Positions 16,782 to 25,789 of a stretch of DNA of 47,126 nt are shown here, piece by piece. Source of the DNA: Catenulisporales bacterium. Lineage in GTDB: Bacteria; Actinomycetota; Actinomycetes; Streptomycetales; Catenulisporaceae. Both the position numbers and the translations under genes were made by a program. The notes beneath the pieces are model-generated. The model was not told the origin of the DNA and did no database searches. It saw only the letters and a program-made list of their open reading frames with translations. Each line of letters starts with the position of its first letter. The first letter of the stretch is position 1. Location of the stretch: assembly GCA_019510485.1 (NCBI GenBank), contig JAEKKI010000186.1, positions 1 through 47,126 on the forward strand, written 5' to 3'.

Positions 16782-19094
16782 ATGTCCGTCATTGCCCGCT
16801 GGTGTCATCGGCACCGGCTCGTCACCCTGCTCGCCTGGCTGGCGCTGATCGTCGGCCTCGGCGCGCTGACCGGAGCGGCCGGCACCAAGTACAGCGACAC
16901 CATGTCGATCCCGGCCTCGGAGTCGAGCCAGGCCATGGACCTGCTGAAGAGCGCCATTCCGACGGCCTCCGGCGACAGCGACACCGTGGTCTGGCACACC
17001 AGCGGCGGGGTTAAGGTCACCGACCCGGCCGTGCAGACCACCATGACCCAGACTCTGGACGCGATCTCCAAGGCACCCGGCGTGGCCTCCGTCGCCGGCC
17101 CCTACAGCGGCCCGCGCGGCGCCGCGCAGATCAACGCCGACCAGACGATCGCCTACGCGACCGTGACCTTCGGCCAACAGGCCCACGACCTGCCGAAGGC
17201 CGAGACCCAGCACGTCATCGACCTGGCCCAGGCCGCACGCGGGGACCACCTGCGGGTGGAGCTCGGCGGGCAGGCCATCTCCGAGGCCGAGCAGAACATC
17301 GGTGGTTCCGCGGAGCTGATCGGCGTCGTGGCCGCGCTGCTCGTGCTGGCCCTGGTGTTCCGCTCGACCGGGGCCGCCGCGCTGCCGATCGTCACCGGCA
17401 TCACCGGCGTCGTCACCGGTGTGCTGATCACCGGCCAGCTGTCCCGGCTGTTCTCGATCAGCTCCACCGCGCCGACCCTGGCCACGCTGGTCGGCCTGGG
17501 CGTCGGCATCGACTACGCGCTGTTCATCGTCAACCGGCACCGGCGCGGCCTGATGTCCGGGCTGTCGGTGCAGGAATCGGTCACCAAGGCGCTGAACACC
17601 TCCGGCCGTGCGGTGATCTTCGCCGGCGGGACCGTGGTCATCGCGCTGCTGGGCATGTTCGCGCTCGGCCTGGGCTTCCTGAACGGCATGGCGGTCGGCG
17701 CCGCGGTGACCGTGACCATGACCGTGCTGGCCGCCATCACGCTGCTCCCGGCGCTGCTCGGCTTCCTGAAGCTGCGGGTGCTGAGCAAGAAGCAGCGGCG
17801 CGAGCTGGCGGCGCGGCAGGCCGGAGCCCGGGTCCTGGTTCCGGAGCCGCAGGCCTCGAGCCGCCGGCAGCCCCGGATCGGCGCCGACGGCCACCCCGAG
17901 TCCGCCTTCACCCGCTGGGCGGCCAAGGTCGAGGCCCGGCCGCTGGGCAAGGCGGTGTTCGCCATCGCGATCATGGTGTTGGTGGCCATCCCGTTCTTCT
18001 CCATCCGCCTGGGCTCCTCCGACGCCGGCAACGACCCGAAGTCCACGACCACCCGCCAGGCCTACGACCTGCTCGCCGAGGGCTTCGGCAAGGGCTTCAA
18101 CGGCCCGCTGATGCTGGTCGCGCAGACGCCGGGGGCCGGGGACCGGCAGGCGCTGGACAAGCTGGTCGAGGAGATCAAGACGGTGCCCGGCGTGGCCGCC
18201 GTCAACGCGCGCCCGATGCAGCCCGGCCAGACCGTCGGCGTGGTGCAGGTGGTCCCCACCACCTCGCCGCAGGACCAGGGCACGACCGACCTGATCGACA
18301 CGTTGCGGCACGACGTGATCCCGCAGGCCGAAGCCGGGAACACGCTGCACGTGATGGTCTCGGGCAGCACGGCGATCACCAACGACTTCAACAGCACATT
18401 GATCAGCAAGCTGCCGCTGTTCGTGGCCATCATCGTGGGCCTGGGCTGCCTGCTGATGATGCTGGCCTTCCGCAGCCTGCTGGTGCCGCTGATCGGCGTG
18501 GCGATGAACCTGCTCACCATGGGCGCGGCGTTCGGGTCGCTGGTCGCGGTGTTCCAGTGGGGCTGGGGGTCCGAGGCGATCGGAGCCGGCGGCGCGGGAC
18601 CGGTGGAGTCGTTCGTCCCGGTGCTGGTGATCAGCATCTTGTTCGGGTTGTCGATGGACTATCAGGTGTTCCTGATCAGCCGGATGCACGAGGAGTGGTC
18701 GCACTCGAAGGAGAACGGCCGCGCGGTGCGGGTCGGGCACGGCGAGACCGGCCAGGTGATCCTGGCCGCCGCGGTGATCATGGCCTGCGTGTTCGGGGCG
18801 TTCCTGCTCAACGGCCAGCGGGTGATCGCCGAGTTCGGCGTGGCGCTCGCGCTGGCGATCCTGCTGGACGTGCTGATGCTGCGCCTGGTGCTGGTGCCGG
18901 CGCTGATGCACCGGTTCGGGCGGGCCAACTGGTGGCTGCCGAAGTGGCTGGACCGGGTGGTGCCGCACGTGGCGGTGGAGGGCGAGCCGGATGTGGTGCC
19001 CGGCGCCGTGCTCGTGCCGGGTGCCCGCGGCGAGTCCGGCCGACCGGATGACGACGAGCCCGAGCTGGCCTACGCGAACAACCGCATACAGTAA
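16782..19094 (+). CDS. MMPL-family RND transporter
   Basis: 770 aa inner-membrane transporter with the duplicated six-helix layout: a first helix (about 10-32), an extracytoplasmic loop to about 180, helices 2-6 with VGLGVGIDYALFIVNRHRRGL (about 238-258), then the second half after about 390 with ILFGLSMDYQVFLISRMHEEW (about 622-642). The Asp-Tyr in both halves is the proton-relay signature of MMPL proteins. These export lipids, antibiotics or other hydrophobic compounds. GGGAG lies 5 nt before ATG 16782. The following kinase/regulator pair is close enough to form one operon, suggesting that export is controlled by, or linked to, that two-component system. Confidence 0.93.
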   Translation: MSVIARWCHRHRLVTLLAWLALIVGLGALTGAAGTKYSDTMSIPASESSQAMDLLKSAIPTASGDSDTVVWHTSGGVKVTDPAVQTTMTQTLDAISKAPGVASVAGPYSGPRGAAQINADQTIAYATVTFGQQAHDLPKAETQHVIDLAQAARGDHLRVELGGQAISEAEQNIGGSAELIGVVAALLVLALVFRSTGAAALPIVTGITGVVTGVLITGQLSRLFSISSTAPTLATLVGLGVGIDYALFIVNRHRRGLMSGLSVQESVTKALNTSGRAVIFAGGTVVIALLGMFALGLGFLNGMAVGAAVTVTMTVLAAITLLPALLGFLKLRVLSKKQRRELAARQAGARVLVPEPQASSRRQPRIGADGHPESAFTRWAAKVEARPLGKAVFAIAIMVLVAIPFFSIRLGSSDAGNDPKSTTTRQAYDLLAEGFGKGFNGPLMLVAQTPGAGDRQALDKLVEEIKTVPGVAAVNARPMQPGQTVGVVQVVPTTSPQDQGTTDLIDTLRHDVIPQAEAGNTLHVMVSGSTAITNDFNSTLISKLPLFVAIIVGLGCLLMMLAFRSLLVPLIGVAMNLLTMGAAFGSLVAVFQWGWGSEAIGAGGAGPVESFVPVLVISILFGLSMDYQVFLISRMHEEWSHSKENGRAVRVGHGETGQVILAAAVIMACVFGAFLLNGQRVIAEFGVALALAILLDVLMLRLVLVPALMHRFGRANWWLPKWLDRVVPHVAVEGEPDVVPGAVLVPGARGESGRPDDDEPELAYANNRIQ

Positions 19095-19107
19095 AGGAAT
19101 GGAGAAG

Positions 19108-20325
19108 ATGGACCGGCTGAAGGAATGGCTGCGGCCCGGGACGGCGCGGCGCGACGTCGTCACCACAGCGCTCTACCTGCTGCTCCTTTCGCCGGCCATC
19201 TTCGTGCACGCGCTCCACAAGCATGTCGGCGCCACCACGGTCGCGGTGCTGTTGTGCGTCGCGGCGGTGCCGCTGCTGATCCGCAGCCGGTGGCCGCTGG
19301 GTGCGGTGGCCGGCACGGCGGCCGCGACCATCGTCGCCGTCGCGCTCGCCGGGGAGCCGAGCATCCCGCCGATCGCCTTCGCCATCGCTCTGTACTCCTT
19401 CGCCAAGCGCTCCGACCGGCGCACCACGGTCCGGGTCGGGGTCTGCGCGGCCGTGACGCTCACCACCTTGGCCCTGATCCTGCGGCCGGGGATGGCCGCG
19501 CTCGGCGACAACCTGGGTCTGATCGCGTGGATCGGGCTGGCCGTGGCGATCGGCGACGCCTCCCGCAGCCGGCGCGAGCTGCTGGCCTCGGCGATGGAGC
19601 GGGCCGAGCGCGCGGAGCGCACCAAGGAGGAGGAGGCGCTGCGGCGCGTCACCGAGGAGCGGATGCGGATCGCGCGGGAGTTGCACGACGTGGTGGCGCA
19701 CCACATCACGCTGGTCAACGCGCAGGCCGGCGTCGCGCATCACCTGATGAAGACCGATCCGGCGCATGCGTATGAGGCGCTGGAGCGGATCCGCGACACG
19801 TCCCGTTCGGCGCTGGACGAGCTGCGCGCGACGGTCGGGCTGCTGCGGGGCTCGGACGAGACCGCGGCGCCGCGCGAGCCCGCGCCGGGGCTCGGGGATC
19901 TGGACACGTTGGTCGAGTCCTTCCATCACGCGGGGCTGGACGTGCTGATGGAGGGGCCGGGTGTGGGTAGCGGCCGGCCGATGCCGGCGCTGACCGAGCT
20001 GACGGCGTACCGGATCGTGCAGGAGGCGCTGACCAACACCCACAAGCACGCCGGCCGCCAGGCTGTGGCGCGGGTGCGCGTCGAGGTCGGGCGCGAGGCC
20101 GTGCGGATCAGTGTCGTCGACGACGGCGGCCAGGGCGCGGCGCGCACGGGAATGGGAACCGGCCACGGGATGATCGGGATGCAGGAGCGGGTGAAGGCGG
20201 CCGGCGGGACGTTCGCGGCCGGGCCGGGCAGCGGCGGCGGGTTCCGGGTGGACGCGGAGTTGCCGTTGCCCGCCGGCGCCGGCGCCGGCGCCGGCACCGC
20301 GGAACCGGCCGGGGCCGCCTTGTGA
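19108..20325 (+). CDS. NarL-type sensor histidine kinase
   Basis: 405 aa from ATG 19108, chosen because AAGGA lies 9 nt upstream; ATG 19099 has no spacing to a ribosome site. Five or so N-terminal membrane helices (about 20-150), then the HisKA_3 box RIARELHDVVAHH with H193 as phospho-acceptor, and a compact HATPase (TNTHKHAG N-box, SVVDDGGQG, GHGMIGMQERV). This is the DesK/NarX group. The C-terminus carries a GCCGGC-repeat-encoded Gly/Ala tail. It is 13 nt after the MMPL stop and overlaps the response regulator by GTGA, so all three are probably one transcript. The signal is unknown, perhaps membrane state. Confidence 0.93.
   Translation: MDRLKEWLRPGTARRDVVTTALYLLLLSPAIFVHALHKHVGATTVAVLLCVAAVPLLIRSRWPLGAVAGTAAATIVAVALAGEPSIPPIAFAIALYSFAKRSDRRTTVRVGVCAAVTLTTLALILRPGMAALGDNLGLIAWIGLAVAIGDASRSRRELLASAMERAERAERTKEEEALRRVTEERMRIARELHDVVAHHITLVNAQAGVAHHLMKTDPAHAYEALERIRDTSRSALDELRATVGLLRGSDETAAPREPAPGLGDLDTLVESFHHAGLDVLMEGPGVGSGRPMPALTELTAYRIVQEALTNTHKHAGRQAVARVRVEVGREAVRISVVDDGGQGAARTGMGTGHGMIGMQERVKAAGGTFAAGPGSGGGFRVDAELPLPAGAGAGAGTAEPAGAAL
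20272..20295 (+). repeat. Tandem GCCGGC repeat (four copies)
   Basis: Four head-to-tail copies of the palindromic hexamer GCCGGC encode an Ala-Gly run near the kinase C-terminus. It is a slippage-prone tract outside the folded domain. Confidence 0.8.
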
Positions 20326-21002
20326 GCACGGCGCCGCTGCGCATCGTCCTGGCCGACGACCAAGCGCTGCTGCGCGGCACGTTCCGCCTCCTGCTCGACT
20401 CCACTCCGGATCTGGAGGTGGTCGGCGAGGCGGGCACCGGCCGCGAGGCCGTGGAGCTGACCCGCGAGCTGCGCCCGGACCTGGTGTTGATGGACATCCG
20501 GATGCCGGTGTTGGACGGGTTGGAGGCGACGCGGCTGATCGCGGCTTCGCCGGCGCTGAGCGGCGTCAAGGTCCTGATCCTCACCACCTTCGAGAACGAC
20601 GAGTACGTCGCCGAGGCCTTACGCGCCGGGGCCGGGGGCTTCCTCGGCAAGGGCGTCAATCCCGAGGAGCTGCTGCGCGCGATCCGGACGGTCGCGGCCG
20701 GAGAAGCCCTGCTCTCCCCGGCCGCCACCCGCGCGCTGATCACCCGGTTCCTCGACTCGCCCGCTTCCTCCCCGGTCGCCGCCGCGCCGCTGGACGCGCT
20801 CACCGCGCGCGAGCGTGAGGTGGTGACCCTGGTGGCGGCCGGGCTGTCGAACGACGAGATCGCCGCGCGCCTGTTCGTCACCCCGCTGACCGCCAAGACG
20901 CACGTCAACCGGGCCATGGCCAAGCTCGGGGCGCGGGATCGGGCGCAGGTCGTGGTGATCGCCTACGAATCAGGGCTCGTCCGCCCGAACTCCGGGCACT
21001 GA
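20322..21002 (+). CDS. NarL/LuxR-family response regulator
   Basis: 226 aa from GTG 20322, which overlaps the kinase stop. Receiver: ADDQALLRG acidic pair near residue 11, phospho-acceptor D58 in LMDIRMP, Thr in LTTFEND, Lys in FLGKGV. The C-terminal LuxR helix-turn-helix runs from LTAREREVVTLVAAGLSN to TAKTHVNRAMAKLGARDR. It is the partner of the upstream kinase and probably regulates the MMPL operon. Residue 100 is coded by TTA (20619-20621), so its translation may be under bldA-like developmental control. The stop is 1 bp from the convergent gene's stop, with no room for a separate terminator. Confidence 0.95.
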   Translation: MSTAPLRIVLADDQALLRGTFRLLLDSTPDLEVVGEAGTGREAVELTRELRPDLVLMDIRMPVLDGLEATRLIAASPALSGVKVLILTTFENDEYVAEALRAGAGGFLGKGVNPEELLRAIRTVAAGEALLSPAATRALITRFLDSPASSPVAAAPLDALTAREREVVTLVAAGLSNDEIAARLFVTPLTAKTHVNRAMAKLGARDRAQVVVIAYESGLVRPNSGH

Positions 21003-21003
21003 G

Positions 21004-23445
21004 TCACAGCGCCCCGCGCCGTTGCAGCGCGGTGAACGCGAACCAGCCCGGGATGACCGGCAGCCACCAGGTGAGCAGCCGGAACACGATCACTGATGTG
21101 GCCGCCACCGCCGAAGGCACTCCGGCTGTGGTCAGGCCCGCGGTCAGCGCCGCCTCGATGCCGCCGATGCCGCCGGGGGTCGGGACCAGTGAGCCCAGTG
21201 CCTTGGCCACGAGGTAGGCCACGCCCATCGCGGCCAGGCTCACGTCGTTGCCGCTGACCGCGTTCACCGACGCCCACAGGCTCACGCTGGCGGCCAGCGG
21301 CAGCGCGAACGCGCCGCCGACGGCCTGGACGAGCTTGCGCGGGGAGCGCGCGACTTGCAGCACCTCCGGCCAGACGTCGGTGAACAGCGGCCGCAGCCGG
21401 TTGAGGACCATCGTGCGCAGCCGCGGGGTCGCGGCGATCAGCACGCACAGCACCGCCAGCCCCACGATCACGCCGGTGACCGTCGCCGAGGGCGAGATCA
21501 CCGACAGGCCGCCGCCCTCGGTCTTCCGGTTCCCGGCGAAGGCGCTGAACAGCAGCAGCAGAAGCAGGTAGCAGGTGAACGCCACGAGCTGCGACACGCC
21601 GACGGAGGTCACGGCGCGCGCCACCGGGATGCCCGCGCGCTGGAGATAGCGGGTGTTGACGGCCATGCCGCCGACCGCGCCGGGCGCGACCAGGCCGGCG
21701 AAGGCGGCGGCGATCTGCGCGGTGACCGCCGTGCGGAACGGCAGGTGTTCCTTGACGCAGCCCACGAGGTTGAACGCCGCGGAGACGTAGGTCAGGGCCG
21801 AGGCCACGGCCGCGCCGGTGACCCAGCCCCAGGCCTGCCAGCTGCCGAGTTCGGGCGCCTGGAAGCCGGTGAGCTGGGTGGCCAGCAGGTAGAAGGCGAT
21901 GGTGCCGCCGACGACGCTGAGCACGGTGCGCGGACGGACGCGTTCCAGGCTGATCGGTTGGACATCGGCTTCGGGATGCAGGGCGGTGATGCGGTCGCGG
22001 ATGGCGCCTACGATGTCGCCGCCTTTGGCGGTGCCGGTGAGGTCGTAGGCGCGTTCGCGTTTCAGGGCCCCGGCGGTTTCCTCGGAGAACAGGATCGGCT
22101 GCATCAGGGGCAGCAGGGAGGCGACGGTGTCCGGCCCGAGGACGGCGGCGGCCTGCTCGGTGGCGCGGTCGGGGCCGACGCGCAGGGCGAGGCAGACCAG
22201 GAGCTCGGCGCCGTCCAGGCGGCACAGGACGTCCTCGGCGGTGATCTCGCCGTAGCCGACGTCGGTGAGCCAGAGCCGGCCGGCCTGGTCGAGCAGCAGG
22301 TGGTCGAGGGTGAGTTCGCGGTGCGCGAGCTGGCGGGCGCGCAGTCGCCGCCACAGGGCCCAGACGTCGTGGTGCAGGCGGTCGGTGAAGGCGCGGTCGG
22401 GCAGGTCGGCGAGGCGGGGAGCGGCGATGTGGTCGTAGGCGAGCAGCGCGGTGTCCTGGTCGACCTGCCGGGCCGAGCGCAGCGCCGGGGTTCGGACGCC
22501 GGCGGCGGCGACCGCCATCGCCATCAGGACCTCGCTCTCGACGCTGCGGCGCAGGGACAGGAAGCCGCGGCGGTGGGCCGGGCCGCGCAGGCGGATCCAC
22601 TGCCACAGGCGGCTGGGGAGTTCGGCGGCGCGCTGGGCTCGGTCGAGGACGGAGAGGTCGAGGGTTGTTTTGTGGGGCTGGCTGGTGCTCTCAGTGCTCT
22701 CAGCGCTCTCAGCGCTCTCGGCGGTGACGCGGTAGCGGCGGGTGCTGTCGGCCCCGGCGTCGAGTACGCGCACGGACCCGGGGTGCGCGCGCAGGCCGTC
22801 GCGGCGCAGCTCGTCGAGGATCCGGCCGATGCCCGGCCGGGTGTCGATCACGCCGCGTACGGACATCCATCCGGTCGCCACGATGCGCCCCAGCAGCGCC
22901 GACAGCAGCACCCCGGTCACCGAGTCGCGCCCGAGCAGGACCACGGCCAGGCCGCCGAGCGCGGCGGCGCTGAGGAAGAGGGTGCGCAGCCGGGAGTGGC
23001 TGAATCCCAGCATGCTGACGGCCGCGACGCCCACCGCGAGCTGCGCCTGCATGGGGGTGGCGCCGCCGAGTGCCTGGGCCGGCGTCGAGCCGGCGTAGTG
23101 CGAGGTTAGGACGTTGATACCGAACGCGGCGCCGTACGCCAGCGTCACCGTGCCGACGGCGTCGACGACCTGCTCGGTCTCCCGCTTGACCAGCCGCTCC
23201 ACCGCGACCCCGACCGGCACCCCGATCACCGACAGGAACGCCAGCACCTGGACCACGTTCAGCAGGAAGCGCGGAACCGCCGCCGCCCGGTGCGCGATCT
23301 CCGGCCGCAAGTCGCAGCCCGCGCGGTGGCCGACGATACCGACCGCCGCGAGGAGCACTGCCAGCGCGATCGCGGCCGCCAGGCGGAGGCGGTCGGCAGG
23401 GAGTCGGACGCGGCGGGGCGGGGCGGGTGGTGGATCAGCCGGCAT
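21004..23445 (-). CDS. Membrane protein: kinase-like domain fused to a YbhN/LPG-synthase-type transmembrane domain
   Basis: 813 aa from ATG 23445. Layout: N-terminal membrane helices (about 20-210), a cytoplasmic domain with protein-kinase-like landmarks (AHRELTLDHLLLD then LTDVGYGE, about 373-395, corresponding to HRD...N and DFG), then a multi-helix C-terminal domain (about 515-810) with AGLVAPGAVGGMAVN and GSLVPTPGGIGGIEAALTAG. The latter is typical of the UPF0104/lysylphosphatidylglycerol synthase transmembrane family. HRD is HRE and the Mg-binding Asn is unclear, so kinase activity may be lost or altered. Known relatives act in lipid modification or flipping. A short Ser/Glu/Ala tract at 22685-22722 comes from 9-bp repeats. 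Confidence 0.85.
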   Translation of the reverse strand: MPADPPPAPPRRVRLPADRLRLAAAIALAVLLAAVGIVGHRAGCDLRPEIAHRAAAVPRFLLNVVQVLAFLSVIGVPVGVAVERLVKRETEQVVDAVGTVTLAYGAAFGINVLTSHYAGSTPAQALGGATPMQAQLAVGVAAVSMLGFSHSRLRTLFLSAAALGGLAVVLLGRDSVTGVLLSALLGRIVATGWMSVRGVIDTRPGIGRILDELRRDGLRAHPGSVRVLDAGADSTRRYRVTAESAESAESTESTSQPHKTTLDLSVLDRAQRAAELPSRLWQWIRLRGPAHRRGFLSLRRSVESEVLMAMAVAAAGVRTPALRSARQVDQDTALLAYDHIAAPRLADLPDRAFTDRLHHDVWALWRRLRARQLAHRELTLDHLLLDQAGRLWLTDVGYGEITAEDVLCRLDGAELLVCLALRVGPDRATEQAAAVLGPDTVASLLPLMQPILFSEETAGALKRERAYDLTGTAKGGDIVGAIRDRITALHPEADVQPISLERVRPRTVLSVVGGTIAFYLLATQLTGFQAPELGSWQAWGWVTGAAVASALTYVSAAFNLVGCVKEHLPFRTAVTAQIAAAFAGLVAPGAVGGMAVNTRYLQRAGIPVARAVTSVGVSQLVAFTCYLLLLLLFSAFAGNRKTEGGGLSVISPSATVTGVIVGLAVLCVLIAATPRLRTMVLNRLRPLFTDVWPEVLQVARSPRKLVQAVGGAFALPLAASVSLWASVNAVSGNDVSLAAMGVAYLVAKALGSLVPTPGGIGGIEAALTAGLTTAGVPSAVAATSVIVFRLLTWWLPVIPGWFAFTALQRRGAL
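22685..22722. repeat. Degenerate 9-bp tandem repeat (CTCTCAGCG)
   Basis: About four copies of a 9-mer of the form CTCTCAG(C/T)G encode a Glu-Ser-Ala/Thr run (minus strand) in the linker before the kinase-like domain. Confidence 0.7.
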
Positions 23446-23515
23446 GGCGGCCGCCACCCGTTCGGCGCAGTGGCGCCTGCTCGTCCGGGCGGCCCGGAAT
23501 CCAGACAATGGGCGC

Positions 23516-24109
23516 ATGTGGCATGACATGTTCCAGACCGGAATCTCCTACGGCGAGAAGACCCTGCGCACGATCCTGGTCTACGCCGCCATCGTGCTCC
23601 TGCTGCGGCTGGCCGGGAAACGGGAGCTGGCGCAGCTCAACACCCTGGATCTGGCGGTGGTGCTGCTGTTGTCGAACGTCGTGCAGAACGCGGTCATCGG
23701 CAACGACGACTCGCTGGCCGGCGGGGTCTACGGAGCGGCGGTGCTGATCTTCGTGAACTCGCTGTTCGTCCGCATGCAGGTCTATCTGACCGATCGCACG
23801 CCGAAGTTCGAGCGCTGGCTGGAGGGCACACCCAGCGTCCTGATCCGCGACGGCGAGATCCAGCGCCGGACCCTGCGCCGGCTGGCGCTGCGGCCGACCG
23901 ACGTGGTCGCCTCCTCGCGCCGGCAGGGGGCCGGGCACCTGCGGGACGTGCGCGAGATGGTCCTGGCGCCGGGCGGCAGCATGCTGGTCGAGCTCAAGGA
24001 GAGCGAGGCGAGCGCTGATCACAGCGACGTCCTCGCCATCCGAGCCGACCTGGCCCGGATCCAGGAGCGTCTGGACGAGTTGCTGCGCCGGCGGGGACCG
24101 CAGGGCTGA
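23516..24109 (+). CDS. DUF421 (YetF/YcaP-like) membrane protein
   Basis: 197 aa. Three N-terminal helices (about 15-32, 38-60, 68-88) with the family signature LLRLAGKRELAQL and LSNVVQNAVIGND, then a cytoplasmic domain with PSVLIRDGEIQRRTLRR typical of DUF421. YetF relatives in Bacillus are membrane proteins linked to envelope stress and spore revival, but the molecular role is unsettled. A C-terminal coiled segment (LAIRADLARIQERLDELLRRR) is extra. Start ATG 23516 has no good ribosome site; a GACAAT 6 nt upstream could be the -10 of a leaderless transcript. It is divergent from the YbhN-like gene, 70 bp apart. Confidence 0.9.
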   Translation: MWHDMFQTGISYGEKTLRTILVYAAIVLLLRLAGKRELAQLNTLDLAVVLLLSNVVQNAVIGNDDSLAGGVYGAAVLIFVNSLFVRMQVYLTDRTPKFERWLEGTPSVLIRDGEIQRRTLRRLALRPTDVVASSRRQGAGHLRDVREMVLAPGGSMLVELKESEASADHSDVLAIRADLARIQERLDELLRRRGPQG

Positions 24110-24301
24110 GCGGGCCGCGCACCGCACCGCCTCCGCACTCGCCACGGCTCCACTGTTCGGCGCGCCCACCGCACTCGCACGCGCTGCCACCCGAACGGGG
24201 GGACCGCCCAGCGGCCGGTGGCGTGTCCTGCGCCGCGCGGCGGCCCGGCGCCGCGATCATGGTGCCGACACGCCCCACCCGCCTACCCCCCAGGAGTCAC
24301 G

Positions 24302-24547
24302 ATGCACGCGGTGCTCGCCTCGACGGCGGCCATGGCCGGCGGCCGGTGGTGGTGGAACCGGCCGATGGTCTGGGCCTCGCTGGCCGCGATCGGCTCCGGC
24401 GGCTGGCTCGCCGTGCGCCGGGGGCAGCGCCGCGCCGAGCGCGAGGCGGCCGAGGACCAAGCGCAGAACCTCGCGCCGGCCGGGGAGAACAACCCGATGG
24501 ACGAGGCGATGAACCGGCTGGGACGCGACTGGCATCCGGAGGGCTGA
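24302..24547 (+). CDS. Small single-pass membrane protein
   Basis: 81 aa. AGGAG lies 6 nt before ATG 24302. One membrane segment (about 22-42, MVWASLAAIGSGGWLAV) is followed by a charged Arg/Glu-rich, probably helical tail. No family recognised. It may belong with the DUF421 gene about 190 bp upstream. Confidence 0.6.
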   Translation: MHAVLASTAAMAGGRWWWNRPMVWASLAAIGSGGWLAVRRGQRRAEREAAEDQAQNLAPAGENNPMDEAMNRLGRDWHPEG

Positions 24548-24610
24548 GGGCTCGCACCGTCGGGTCAAGCGCTCCGGCGTTCTCCCGCGCCAAGATCAGG
24601 CAGTAGTCGA

Positions 24611-24840
24611 CTATTCCTGCTCCCAGGGCGCCTGGATGTCGGGATCGTCGAAGGCCTTGGCCGCGGAGTGGTACAGCACAGGAAGACGGACGCCAGCTTG
24701 CCCGGGTCTCCGCCCGCCCAAGCCAGCGCCCGCGACTCGGCCTTCGAGGCGTCCCACTCGTGGTCGCGCGGGGCCCACGGCATGTCCACATCGGCTGCGT
24801 TGTCCGAGGCCGGGGGTGGTTTCTTGTCGATCTCGTTCAT
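24611..24840 (-). pseudogene. Small unknown protein with an apparent frameshift
   Basis: From ATG 24840 the minus strand reads MNEIDKKPPPASDNAADVDM, then PWAPRDHEWDASKAESRALAW, and continues to KLASVF. A neighbouring frame then gives a natural-looking end, VLYHSAAKAFDDPDIQAPWEQE, with a stop at 24611-24613. A one-base shift near 24675-24690 would join them into a roughly 76-aa soluble acidic protein. No family recognised. It could equally be a sequencing slip. Confidence 0.4.
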
Positions 24841-24906
24841 TCGCACGGGCCTACCCGGTTCGGTCGCTCATATTCCCGCCAATCGGCTGAATATGGACGC
24901 CGAGCC

Positions 24907-25506
24907 TCAGATCAGCGCGCTGCCGCCGCCTTCGGCCATCGCCGCCGCGATGCGCCGGTTGGTCTCGGCCCACGCCTTCGCTTCGGCCTTCGGGAGGACG
25001 TCCTCCCAGATCAGAAGGCACGATCCCCGCAGCTGCAGCATGCCTTCGGGGCGCCCGGCGAACCACCAGTGCAGATGCGAGGCGCCGTCGCCGAAGCGGG
25101 CCACGTGCACGCGCGCGATGCCGCCGAGCCCGTGGATCGCGCGCTCCACGCGCTGGAACAGCGCTCCTTGTTCGGCGGCGCGCTCGGCCGGCAGGTCAGC
25201 CATGTCGTGATGACCGCGCGGCTCCAGCATCACCAGCGCGGGGATCGCGGACTCGGGGAAGGTCCGCAGGCGCCAGTGCTCGTCGGCCCAGATGTACTCG
25301 GCATCCGACGCCGCGCAGGCCTGGCACGGTGTGCCGCCCGGGTCGCCGTTGCGCGGCGGTTCGGGGAGCACCGGAGGTTCCAGCGGTTTCACCCGCAGAT
25401 CGCCTTCGAACGGGAAGATCTCCCAGCCCGGGATGCCGTCGGCGTCGAAGGGTATCGGCTGCCCGATCGGCAGGGTCTTGACGTAGTCGCTCGGTTCCAT
25501 GCTCAT
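24907..25506 (-). CDS. HIT-like nucleotide-binding protein
   Basis: 199 aa from ATG 25506 (ATG 25500 also possible). A CQAC pair near residue 62 and, later, SHLHWWF (HxHxxF) resemble the zinc site and histidine-triad of HIT/GalT-type hydrolases and transferases. The triad is shortened, since the third His is replaced by aromatic residues (HLHWWF rather than HxHxH). The central strand ARVHVARFGDG fits the HIT core. The likely role is hydrolysis or transfer on a nucleotide conjugate, but activity is uncertain given the altered triad. Monocistronic, upstream of the intergenic region that serves the GlcNAc operon. Confidence 0.65.
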   Translation of the reverse strand: MSMEPSDYVKTLPIGQPIPFDADGIPGWEIFPFEGDLRVKPLEPPVLPEPPRNGDPGGTPCQACAASDAEYIWADEHWRLRTFPESAIPALVMLEPRGHHDMADLPAERAAEQGALFQRVERAIHGLGGIARVHVARFGDGASHLHWWFAGRPEGMLQLRGSCLLIWEDVLPKAEAKAWAETNRRIAAAMAEGGGSALI

Positions 25507-25612
25507 GATCGAGAAGGATAGCCAGCGAGTGACAGCGGCCACCGACCGCGGGCCCGCAGATCGGCCGGAGGCGATCGTCGGAGTCAACAGCCTGGTTCGC
25601 CCCGAACTCGGG

Positions 25613-25624
25613 CGGTCTAGCCCA
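25613..25624. promoter_or_regulatory. DasR-like box 1
   Basis: CGGTCTAGCCCA matches 10 of 12 positions of the dre core TGGTCTAGACCA. It lies 177 bp upstream of the -35 element of the operon. Confidence 0.5.
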
Positions 25625-25665
25625 CCTTGGGTTCTTGTGGCAGAGTCGGAGCCGCGGGTGGCCAC

Positions 25666-25677
25666 AGGTCTAGACAG
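25666..25677. promoter_or_regulatory. DasR-like box 2
   Basis: AGGTCTAGACAG keeps the palindromic centre GGTCTAGAC (9 of 12 positions of the dre core). It begins 53 bp after box 1, about five helical turns, so the two could be bound together on one DNA face. Confidence 0.5.
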
Positions 25678-25789
25678 CCCACCGCGGGGCGCCGGTCGCT
25701 TTTAACGTTTCACAGCACTGGCGGCGCTGTCGCCTGCGCCCTCTGATTCCCTTAATGAGCCTGTGACCTCCATTTTACCAGCCCAGTAC

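Noticed and set aside
16530..19166. 878-aa minus-strand frame across the MMPL gene
   Set aside because: Composition is a His/Arg/Asp shadow, while the plus strand is an unmistakable MMPL protein.
22685..22722. Regulatory repeat
   Set aside because: It lies inside a coding linker and simply encodes a Ser/Glu/Ala run.
21355..23109. 584-aa plus-strand frame opposite the YbhN-like gene
   Set aside because: Gly/Asp/Val-rich mirror of a real membrane protein on the minus strand.
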